Assembly: GCA_016934095.1 (NCBI GenBank)
Contig: JAFGTO010000449.1
Location: forward strand, 1-18,480
Length of the DNA stretch: 18,480 nt
From: Candidatus Glassiibacteriota bacterium
GTDB lineage: Bacteria; Gemmatimonadota; Glassbacteria; GWA2-58-10
Reading direction: 5' to 3'
The notes under the pieces are model-generated. The model ran no database searches and was not told where the DNA came from. It was given only the letters and a program-made list of their open reading frames with translations. The first letter of the stretch is position 1. Every line of letters starts with the position of its first letter. Both the position numbers and the translations under genes were made by a program. Below are positions 6,271-12,864 of this stretch, one piece after another.

Positions 6271-7689
6271 TCAGCGCTCGTGCCGCTTCAGCCGCTGGTT
6301 CAGCGCCTGGGGGGATATTCCCAGCATCATGGCCGCGATCCGCTGGTTGTTGTCTGCCCGTCTCATGGCCTCGCCGACAAGGCTGGTGGTGGCTTCTTTC
6401 AGGGTAGGAAGATGCTCGAGGCAGGAAACCCAGTACTCACCTGCCTGCGGGAATTGCCGTGCCGCGCTTTCCACCTTTTTACCGTCGCCGAATATTCGCT
6501 CTTTGAATACATTCATGGAAAGCATTCTCCCCTTGTAGCTGCTTACCGCATCCATGACCATTGCCTTGAGCTCTCTGATATTCCCAGAGAAATGGTAACT
6601 CTGCAGCAGCGTTATCAGCTCCTCGTGATAGGCAGGCTTGTTCTTATCGAATTCAGCGGCGGCCAGCTCGAGAAAGTGTTCCAGCAGCAGGGGGATATCT
6701 TCCAGCCTTTCCCTGAGAGGCGGAAGGTGAATGTGGTGGCTGCGCAGGCGGTAATACAGGTCCTTGCGGATCTGTCCGCTCTTTTCCAGCTCGTCCAGGG
6801 GGCGGAAGGTGGCAAATAGGATACGGGCGGCGGCGGGTTTCGCCATATCGGAGCCCACAGGATAGAATTCTCTCTGATCGAGCAGGCGCAGGAGCTTAAC
6901 CTGGGAAGCCTGGCTCAAATCGCCGATCTCATCCAGGAACAGGGTCCCCCCGGCCGCTGTCTCGACCAGGCCTTTCCTGGGCCGGTCCGCTCCGGTGAAA
7001 GCGCCCCTGGTGTGGCCGAACAGCGTATCCGAGAAAACATTGTCGTCCAGCCCCGCTATATTTACCGCCACGAATTCTCCGCGCCGGCCGCTGAGCTTAT
7101 GCAGCACCCCGGCGATAAGCTCCTTGCCGACCCCGGTTTCCCCGGTAATCAGGGCCGGGAAGTTTCCCTCCGAGATGGCCTCGCAGTAATGGAAGACGGA
7201 GCGCATTTTCTTGTTCCGGGTGATAATACCCGTAAAAGCCTCGGGATGCTCCAGGGTATCGTCCAGGAAGCGCCGCTTCAGTTTCGAGTTCTCCCGCTTC
7301 AATTCCCGTATCTCCATGGCGCGCAGGACACTCGAGATCAGGCGGTCGGTCTCGATAGGCTTGAGGATGTAATCGAAGGCTCCCTGCTTCATACACTGCA
7401 CCACTGTCTCCACTTCGTTCACACCGGTCACCATAATCACCGGGATGTCGGGGTATTCCTCCGTTATTGCCCCGAGTAATTCCTGGCCTGACACGTGAGG
7501 CATGATCAGGTCGAGACAGACCACTTCAATCTGCCTGTCTTCCAGGATCGAAAGGACTTCCCTGCTGTCCTGGCACTGGATGATGTTGTCGATCCCGGCC
7601 GAGCGCAGCACAACTTCGAAGCTCTGGAGCGTATGCGGCTCATCCTCCACCAGCAGGATGGGCCGTGCAGGGTTCTTGCCTTTTTCCAT
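6271..7689 (-). CDS. NtrC-family sigma-54-dependent response regulator
   Basis: The protein has 472 residues and complete three-domain architecture. The receiver (about 9-125) has LLVEDEP, phosphoacceptor D60 in CLDLIMP and K110 in ILKPI. The AAA+ domain (about 152-385) has Walker A GETGVGKE (183-190), the sigma-54 contact loop GAFTGA (229-234), Walker B GGTLFLDEIGD (247-257) and the arginine-finger region DLYYRL (310-315). A Fis-type helix-turn-helix ends the protein (about 445-470, NNQRIAAMMLGISPQALNQRL). Phosphorylation by the kinase encoded just upstream should drive oligomerisation and ATP-dependent opening of sigma-54 promoters. ATG 7689 has AGGGAG about ten bases upstream. Likely targets include the downstream REC gene, whose upstream region carries paired dyads. 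No recognisable pathway-specific effector domain, so the stimulus is unknown. Confidence 0.93.
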   Translation of the reverse strand: MEKGKNPARPILLVEDEPHTLQSFEVVLRSAGIDNIIQCQDSREVLSILEDRQIEVVCLDLIMPHVSGQELLGAITEEYPDIPVIMVTGVNEVETVVQCMKQGAFDYILKPIETDRLISSVLRAMEIRELKRENSKLKRRFLDDTLEHPEAFTGIITRNKKMRSVFHYCEAISEGNFPALITGETGVGKELIAGVLHKLSGRRGEFVAVNIAGLDDNVFSDTLFGHTRGAFTGADRPRKGLVETAAGGTLFLDEIGDLSQASQVKLLRLLDQREFYPVGSDMAKPAAARILFATFRPLDELEKSGQIRKDLYYRLRSHHIHLPPLRERLEDIPLLLEHFLELAAAEFDKNKPAYHEELITLLQSYHFSGNIRELKAMVMDAVSSYKGRMLSMNVFKERIFGDGKKVESAARQFPQAGEYWVSCLEHLPTLKEATTSLVGEAMRRADNNQRIAAMMLGISPQALNQRLKRHER

Positions 7690-7803
7690 AGGGGACAGCT
7701 CCCTGGACTGAGACAGCGCCGGATGCCGCAGGGGTTATACGATGAACGCCCGGCCCGGCGAAACCTCGCCCGGATTGTGGATTTTCAGTTGTCAAGGTAT
7801 TCT

Positions 7804-7870
7804 GATTATTTATCTTCGCCCGCTGACCGGTGCGGCAGGCCGCGGGGAATGCGCTCGCGGAGCAATTGAA
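7804..7870 (+). repeat. Dispersed ~67-bp repeat, copy A
   Basis: The copy runs from GATTATTTATCTTCGC through GCCGCGGGGAATGCG to AATTGAA. It shares these blocks in the same order and at nearly the same spacing with 9713-9782 (plus) and 12376-12308 (minus). Copies A and C also share AGGTATT just before the element. It lies between the kinase and activator genes, oriented against them. Confidence 0.7.
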
Positions 7871-7881
7871 GACTCCACGCA

Positions 7882-7917
7882 GCAAGCTGCGGGGAATGCA
7901 CTCGCTAGCCAATTCAA
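7882..7917 (+). repeat. Half copy (A') of the dispersed repeat overlapping the kinase stop codon
   Basis: The 36 bp here match the 3' half of copy A (7835-7870) at about 28 of 36 positions: GCTGCGGGGAATGC, 11 bases, AATTCAA. The histidine kinase stop codon (7916-7914, minus) lies within its last bases, so the repeat forms the end of that gene. Confidence 0.65.
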
Positions 7918-9620
7918 CTCCCGGCCGCCTGCGGGGCCGCCGGAAGTATGACCGAAACGACCGTGCCTTTTCCCGGACTGGAGCTGAACTCCAGCTTGCC
8001 GCCGTGGTCCTCCATGATACCGGCGGAGACCGACAGGCCGAGCCCGGTACCGCCCGAGTCGCGCTTGGTCGTATAAAAAGGATCGAGGATGCGCTTCAAG
8101 TCTTTTTTAGGGATACCCACACCTTCATCCCTGACATTGACGATCACTCTGCGGTTTTCCGGATCGTAACGGGTTCTGATGGCAATACTCCGGCCCGGGT
8201 CGGGCAGTGCCTGGCAGGCATTCTGGATGACATTCATCAGCACCTGCTCGATACGCTGGAAATTGCCCCTGACCCTCGGCAGCCTGTCCGCATATTTCAC
8301 GCTGAGAGACCCGGTCGATTTCCTGAGCAGGTTGGAAAGCAGGGTCAGGGCCGATTTCAGTACGGCGTTGACATCGACATCCTCTGTCAGGCCACGGCTT
8401 TCCTGTCGGGCGTAATCCTTGAGGTTCTGGACGATATTCTTAATCCGCCCGGCGCCTTCGCTGATCCCGTTAAAAAGCTCCGGGATGCGGTCGCGCATGG
8501 CCGAGTAGGCGACCCCCGCCACGATGAAATCGCCGTTCTCGCGGTAGTATTCCTCGAGGACAGGCCCGATATTTTCCCAGGCACGCTGGAGGATCGGAGC
8601 GTTCATCATGATAAAGTTGTTTGGGTTGTTGATCTCATGGGCTACTCCGGCCACCAGTACTCCCAGCGATATCATCTTGTCCGCCTGGAGCAGCTGCTGG
8701 TTGCGGTGCTCCTTCTCCTCCTCGGCCTGGATGCGCTCGGTGATATCCCGGGCAATCCCCTGGGTACCCAGAAAACGTTTCCGTTCCGGTTTGTCCGAAT
8801 CGTAAATGCCTTCCGCCGAGATGAGCATTACCGGCTCCTGGTCGACATTCCTGAAACTAAGCTGGAAAGGCACCGAATCTTGCTCCTTGGTCAGAAGCCG
8901 GACCTCAAGGGACTGCGCACTTCTTATACCCGTTCTTCTTTCATTGATCCTGAAAACCGCTTTTTCCTTGTCATCGGGGTGAATGATATCCAGCAGGCTT
9001 TTGCCCACCAGCTCCTCCGCGGTATATCCAAACTTCCTCACTGCATCGCTGATAAAAACCACTTTCCCCTTGGCATCCAGCCGGTAAATTATATCCGGAA
9101 CCGTACTCAGAATGGATTCGAGCCTCTGTTCCGACTCCCACAAGGCCAGCTCCATCTGCTCCCGCTCGGTGACATCCTGGTAAGTACCGAGAACGCCCAC
9201 CACTTCGCCCTGCAAGTTATGCAGGGGTATCCTGTTGATCTCGAACCAGGCTGGCTCGCCGTCCTTGCGCTGGCGGGGCTCGAGGTTCCGGTATTCGGGA
9301 GTATCGGTCTCCATGATTCGCCGGTCGGTCTCGGTCAAAAAGTCGGCCTCATCTTTGGTCCAGGCCAGCTCATGGTCTGTTTTACCGATTATCTTCTCCG
9401 GGTCCTCGACCCCGGCATCCCTGGCAAACAGCTTGTTGCACCAGCGATAAACACCGCTGAGGTCCTTGTAAAAAATCCGCTGAGGGAAGTTTTCCAGCAC
9501 CATTTCCAGCATTTCCCGCGACTGTCTGAGCTCCTGTCCCGGAAGCCTGCCTTCGATGATGCCCTCCAGCTCCTCCACCCTTTGTTTCAGCTCCCGGTAT
9601 GTCGGCTTACGTCCTGACAT
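7914..9620 (-). CDS. Soluble PAS-domain sensor histidine kinase
   Basis: The protein has 568 residues and no transmembrane segment, so it senses a cytoplasmic signal. An N-terminal coiled coil (MSGRKPTYRELKQRVEELEG) precedes two PAS/PAC units, about 36-155 (ending GTYQDVTERE) and about 163-298 (GYTAEELVGKSLLDIIHPDD, ending IARDITERIQ). The HisKA-type dimerisation helix has the phosphorylated H328 in VAGVAHEINNP. The HATPase domain shows the N box (N467 in VIQNACQAL), G1 DEGVGIP (498-504), the F box FYTTK and G2 GGTGLGLS (523-530), so it should be active. The HEINNP box and carriage next to an NtrC-type regulator are typical of NtrB-like pairs. There is a candidate sigma-70 promoter in front. 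The stop codon sits in a half copy of the dispersed repeat. The ligand of the PAS domains is not evident. Confidence 0.92.
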   Translation of the reverse strand: MSGRKPTYRELKQRVEELEGIIEGRLPGQELRQSREMLEMVLENFPQRIFYKDLSGVYRWCNKLFARDAGVEDPEKIIGKTDHELAWTKDEADFLTETDRRIMETDTPEYRNLEPRQRKDGEPAWFEINRIPLHNLQGEVVGVLGTYQDVTEREQMELALWESEQRLESILSTVPDIIYRLDAKGKVVFISDAVRKFGYTAEELVGKSLLDIIHPDDKEKAVFRINERRTGIRSAQSLEVRLLTKEQDSVPFQLSFRNVDQEPVMLISAEGIYDSDKPERKRFLGTQGIARDITERIQAEEEKEHRNQQLLQADKMISLGVLVAGVAHEINNPNNFIMMNAPILQRAWENIGPVLEEYYRENGDFIVAGVAYSAMRDRIPELFNGISEGAGRIKNIVQNLKDYARQESRGLTEDVDVNAVLKSALTLLSNLLRKSTGSLSVKYADRLPRVRGNFQRIEQVLMNVIQNACQALPDPGRSIAIRTRYDPENRRVIVNVRDEGVGIPKKDLKRILDPFYTTKRDSGGTGLGLSVSAGIMEDHGGKLEFSSSPGKGTVVSVILPAAPQAAGS

Positions 9621-9663
9621 TAAGAGACCCCGTGCCTTGACTGTAAAACAAGCTCATCGGTAT

Positions 9664-9693
9664 ATCTTAACACCAAGTCGGGCCGCCTTTCAA
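9664..9693 (-). promoter_or_regulatory. Candidate sigma-70 promoter of the histidine kinase gene
   Basis: On the minus strand, TTGAAA (9693-9688), an 18-base spacer and TAAGAT (9669-9664) would start transcription near 9657, about 37 nt before ATG 9620. The match is moderate (5/6 and 4/6). Confidence 0.35.
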
Positions 9694-9712
9694 GGAGGAA
9701 AAGGTATTTGTC

Positions 9713-9782
9713 GATTATTTTTCTTCGCTCGCTTCCGCCTCAGAGGTCAAACGCGAGGGATACGCACGTCCGGTCGATTCGG
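9713..9782 (+). repeat. Dispersed ~70-bp repeat, copy C (degenerate)
   Basis: GATTATTTTTCTTCGCTCGC, then CCTCAGAGG, CGCGAGGGATACGC, 11 bases and ATTCGG align block by block with copy B (12376-12308, minus) and copy A. It lies between the divergent kinase and nitroreductase genes, in the region that would hold the nitroreductase promoter. Confidence 0.6.
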
Positions 9783-9884
9783 CCGATCTTGATTATGACG
9801 CTGAAAAACCTTAATGTTCAATATTGGAAGCGGCACCGGTTCCGATGTAAAAAGTTTACCGTTACACTCTTCAAGGAGGACACC

Positions 9885-10487
9885 TTGGATACTTTCAGCG
9901 CAATCGAGGCAAGGCGCGCGGTCAAGCAATACGACCCCGAACACCGGATGAGCGAAGTCGAGCTAAAGAAGTTGTTGTCGACAGCCCTGCTGGCGCCTAC
10001 TGCATTCAACATCCAGAACGTGCGCTTTGTCGTTGTCCGCGACCCGGAGCTGAGAAAGAAAATCCGCGCGGCCGCCTGGGACCAGGCGCAGGTAACGGAC
10101 GCATCCGTGCTGTTAATTCTCTGCGCGGACCTGAAAGCATGGGAAAAGCAGCCCGGGCGCTACTGGAGGAATGCGCCCAAGCCGGTCCAGGACTTCATTC
10201 TTCCGGCTATCGACCAGTATTACCGGGGAAGGGAGCAGGTCCAGCGGGACGAAGCCATGCGCTCCTGCGGGATCGCAGCCCAGACCCTGATGCTGGCGGC
10301 CAAGGCCATGGGTTACGATTCCTGCCCGATGGATGGTTTCGATTTCGATGCGGTAGGCAAGCTGATCGGCCTGCCGGAAGACCACGTCGTCGCCATGTTT
10401 GTCGCCGTGGGCAAAGGCGTCAAGGAAGCCTGGCCCCGCTCCGGCCAGTTGCCGATGGAAGAGGTAGTGATCGAGGACAGTTTCTGA
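9885..10487 (+). CDS. Nitroreductase-family FMN oxidoreductase
   Basis: The start is TTG 9885: AAGGAGGA sits four bases before it and the encoded sequence (MDTFSAIEARRAVKQYD) begins exactly where nitroreductases begin. The open frame continues upstream to 9708, but that part runs through a dispersed repeat. The 200 residues are a normal length for the family. The N-terminal RRAVKQYD carries the FMN-phosphate-binding arginines, TALLAPTAFNIQNVRFVVV (about 43-61) corresponds to the flavin-contacting PS/T-N-Q segment, and LAAKAMGYDSCPMDGFD with IGLPEDH near the C-terminus completes the fold. Members reduce nitroaromatics, quinones or flavins with NAD(P)H; the physiological substrate is not predictable, though MhqN/NfsB-like quinone or nitro reduction is the default. 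It stands alone, divergent from the kinase gene. Confidence 0.88.
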   Translation: MDTFSAIEARRAVKQYDPEHRMSEVELKKLLSTALLAPTAFNIQNVRFVVVRDPELRKKIRAAAWDQAQVTDASVLLILCADLKAWEKQPGRYWRNAPKPVQDFILPAIDQYYRGREQVQRDEAMRSCGIAAQTLMLAAKAMGYDSCPMDGFDFDAVGKLIGLPEDHVVAMFVAVGKGVKEAWPRSGQLPMEEVVIEDSF

Positions 10488-10683
10488 AGAATGCAGCAGT
10501 GCGGTCCTGGGCGGCTGCCGGCTGCCTGTCGCGGGAAAGGTCCCTGGTTTTTATCTGCAGTGTGGATCGGTAAGGGGAGGGATAAACTCCGGTAAGACAG
10601 ACCAGCCGGCGGGTTCCAGGGGAAACCCCCGGGAGATATGCCGGTCTTCCCGAGCCGGAGCTCCTGCAGAGAAGCCCTGCGGC

Positions 10684-11961
10684 TCAGGCCTTGCCTGCGG
10701 ACTTCACCTGCCTGCCCAGCATCAGCACCACCTCCCTCAAGAGCTGGTGGTCGTAATCATCCTCGTTTTTGGCAAGGATGCTCAGGGCCTCGAACGGGGT
10801 GAAAGCTTTCTTGTAGGAGCGCACCGTGGTCAGCGCATCGTAGATGTCCACAATGGATGAGATCCGGCCGAACAGGGTGAGCTGGTCGCCCTTGATACCG
10901 TTGGGATAGCCGCTGCCGGTGAGTTTCTCATGGTGCTGGGCCACCGGCTCCATGACCTGAGCTGGCAGGTTGTGGTGCTCTTTCAGCAGGTTCACGCCGA
11001 GGGTTACATGGTTTTTCATCGCCATGAACTCTTCATCGGTAAGCCGCCCCGGCTTATTGATCAGCTTCGAGTCCACCTGGCTCTTGCCGATGTCGTGGAG
11101 CATGGTGCCCAGACCCAGCATCTCCAGGTCCGGGGTTTTGGGTAACCCGATCGCGGAGCCAAGTCCCAGGGAGAAGGTGCAGACATTCAGGGAGTGGGTA
11201 TAGGTGTAAAAATCATGGGCGCTGATTGTCATCAGGGAAAAATATGAGGTTTCGTTCTCGAGAATAAAGTCCACCATGTTGTTGACTGAATCGCCTACTT
11301 TCTTCATTTTCTCGCCGCTCCGGGGGTCATCCAGCACATCCTGCACAACTATCTTGCTCATCTCCCGCAAAGCTGTGGCCTTGCGCATCAGAGCCGGCTG
11401 GTCGGCGCCCGAGGGCGATGCCATCATCTTTTCGACAAACGCCCTGTATTTCGGCATATCGGTTTTCCGGATCATTATTTCTTTTTTAAAAGAACAGATA
11501 GAGGGAGTAAGCTCCCAGGGCCCTTCCTTTTTACTCTCAATTTCCGGGAAAAGAGCCACGTCGTTCTCTACATGCGCGTAAACCGGAAAATCTATCTCTG
11601 CACCTTCAACGAAAAGCCGGTTGTCGACGGAGTGGTAATTGCCTAAGATTGCATGGTAGCGGTTGACTTCCTCCGGGTCGCAAAATATACCCTCGAAGCC
11701 CTTTGCCTTGAACTCTTCCTCGGTTTCTTCCCGGACCTGCAGACGGTACTGTTCGTAAAGCTTGAGATCCCGCTTCTGCACGAACAGGTCCTCGATCCTG
11801 TTATCAATCAGGTTGCGGAGATTTTCCTTGGTAAAGGTATAGTTGGCCTTCCGGTAGAGAACGTAGCGCTCTTTCTGCTTGATAAACAGGTCGAAATTCG
11901 GCACGGTGTCTACCACAATCCGCTTCAAAGGCACCGGGAAATAGTTGTCTGCCATCGCCAT
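10684..11961 (-). CDS. HD-GYP domain protein, probable c-di-GMP phosphodiesterase
   Basis: The protein has 425 residues and no transmembrane segment. The C-terminal HD-GYP domain (about 245-410) has every expected element: H256, HDIGK (289-293), H318 in MKNHVTLG, HHEKLTGSGYPNG (343-355) with intact GYP (351-353), and DIYDALTT (372-379). It should hydrolyse c-di-GMP to pGpG/GMP, lowering the second messenger. The N-terminus (FPVPLKRIVVDTVPNFDLFIK, then RYVLYRK) is a small domain often fused to HD-GYP. It is followed by a middle segment (about 90-170) I do not recognise and a helical linker (190-245). ATG 11961 is used; an in-frame ATG two codons later is equally possible, and AAAGG is about ten bases upstream. 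It is convergent with the nitroreductase gene. It is separate from the cluster at 4241-9620 but shares the HD theme, making a complete/degenerate pair. Confidence 0.92.
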   Translation of the reverse strand: MAMADNYFPVPLKRIVVDTVPNFDLFIKQKERYVLYRKANYTFTKENLRNLIDNRIEDLFVQKRDLKLYEQYRLQVREETEEEFKAKGFEGIFCDPEEVNRYHAILGNYHSVDNRLFVEGAEIDFPVYAHVENDVALFPEIESKKEGPWELTPSICSFKKEIMIRKTDMPKYRAFVEKMMASPSGADQPALMRKATALREMSKIVVQDVLDDPRSGEKMKKVGDSVNNMVDFILENETSYFSLMTISAHDFYTYTHSLNVCTFSLGLGSAIGLPKTPDLEMLGLGTMLHDIGKSQVDSKLINKPGRLTDEEFMAMKNHVTLGVNLLKEHHNLPAQVMEPVAQHHEKLTGSGYPNGIKGDQLTLFGRISSIVDIYDALTTVRSYKKAFTPFEALSILAKNEDDYDHQLLREVVLMLGRQVKSAGKA

Positions 11962-12105
11962 CGTATCGACCTTTGCCGGGTTTTATTTCAACCCGGGCGT
12001 TACTGTAAAAATTCAGGATAATGATCCCGCGTTTCCCAAATAATAAACCCGCCCCCTGTTCGCATAGTTACATCTTAATCCTGAAGCTTTTTTCCGGCGA
12101 TTTTA

Positions 12106-12279
12106 TCAGGAAACGAGCTCTTTTTCAACTACCTGATTGAAGCGCTCCGGACAGCGATCCACCATGTAATGTAAATACATCCGGAAAAGCTCCGCTTCCG
12201 TAAGACGGCGAAAATCATCCCGTAAAAGCTCCAGTTGCCCTGCTACGATATCCTTGGTCTGCCTGGTAACCTGACACAT
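12106..12279 (-). CDS. Small hypothetical protein (57 aa)
   Basis: ATG 12279 follows AGGAAG at about eight bases, and the product is MCQVTRQTKDIV followed by an amphipathic, acidic helical body (LRDDFRRLTEAELFRMY) and a tail ending EKELVS. Composition and codon use look like a real soluble protein; no family is recognised. The open frame continues upstream to 12378 but that part is the dispersed repeat (copy B), so the inner ATG is preferred. It precedes the HD-GYP gene by 144 bp on the same strand and might be co-transcribed with it. Confidence 0.55.
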   Translation of the reverse strand: MCQVTRQTKDIVAGQLELLRDDFRRLTEAELFRMYLHYMVDRCPERFNQVVEKELVS

Positions 12280-12307
12280 AGTGCAGCTTCCTGGACTCCT
12301 AACCGTT

Positions 12308-12376
12308 TTGAATTGAATGCCGAACGCATTCCCCGCGGCTTGGCCCCTGAGGGCCAGCGAGCGAAGATGAATAATC
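12308..12376 (-). repeat. Dispersed ~69-bp repeat, copy B
   Basis: Read on the minus strand from 12376: GATTATTCATCTTCGCTCGC, a GGCCC-TCAG-GGGCC hairpin, GCCGCGGGGAATGCG and a terminal AATTCAA. This is the most regular copy and shows the stem-loop best. It ends 28 bp before the start codon of the 57-aa ORF. Confidence 0.7.
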
Positions 12377-12680
12377 AAGAAGTGTTTTCAATTAGTACTG
12401 GGCAAGTTTTTTAAGCTAAGCCGCCCGGATAAGTTTAACTATTAAAACTAATAGAAAAACCTGGAAACTTCAATTCTCACAGACGTTAAATATAACTGCG
12501 GTCAGTAAGATAGTAATATCGGTTTTTCGGCACCCTGGCCTTGGCCTGGCGACAAAAAACTCAAAGAAGCTCGATCCCCGGCCGCAAACAGTTTATCCGG
12601 CGACCTGCACAGGTAAAATCTATACCTCGTCAAATGAAAAATCAACATCTTTTATTTTCTACAGGCTTTGTCATAGCCGC

Positions 12681-12709
12681 TTGACAATTAACCGGACCGG
12701 CCATATACT
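12681..12709 (+). promoter_or_regulatory. Near-consensus sigma-70 promoter of the exported nitrilase gene
   Basis: Perfect -35 TTGACA (12681-12686), a 17-base spacer and -10 TATACT (12704-12709, 5/6). Predicted start near 12716, giving a leader of about 149 nt in which CCGTTG (12718-12723) can pair with CAACGG (12774-12779), so the leader may be structured. Confidence 0.7.
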
Positions 12710-12864
12710 CTCCCTGCCCGTTGAAGAGCCTTACCGACCCGGGTTTTTATACTTTGATGGTCCGGGAGCAGACCAACGGCCCGCAATCCTTTCACGACCA
12801 TTCCACCACGGCTATCCGCAGGGAGTCTTCAATAATCCGGACAAACTTTTCAGGAGCCTGCATA

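Larger units (their letters stand above)
12280..12864. other. 585-bp divergent intergenic region
   Basis: It contains repeat copy B at the left, then an AT-rich stretch without genes (about 12380-12680), the consensus promoter at 12681 and a 149-nt untranslated leader. No small gene or known RNA fold is apparent in the AT-rich part. Confidence 0.6.

Noticed and set aside
7804..7917. CRISPR-like array from the two adjacent GCGGGGAATGC blocks
   Set aside because: Only two diverged units with unequal context; further copies are dispersed and in both orientations, so it is an interspersed repeat.
7830..9617. 595-codon open frame on the plus strand
   Set aside because: It lies antisense to the histidine kinase, whose domains are complete; the plus-strand product has no motif and arises from high third-position G+C.
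9708..9884. Upstream start for the nitroreductase gene (TTG 9708 with an AAGGAGG nearby)
   Set aside because: The added 59 residues would be translated from dispersed repeat copy C and have no counterpart in the family; TTG 9885 has a better-placed AAGGAGGA.
10488..10683. Terminator between the convergent nitroreductase and HD-GYP genes
   Set aside because: GGGTTCC/GGAAACCC can form a bulged hairpin near 10612-10630, but no T-tract follows on either strand.
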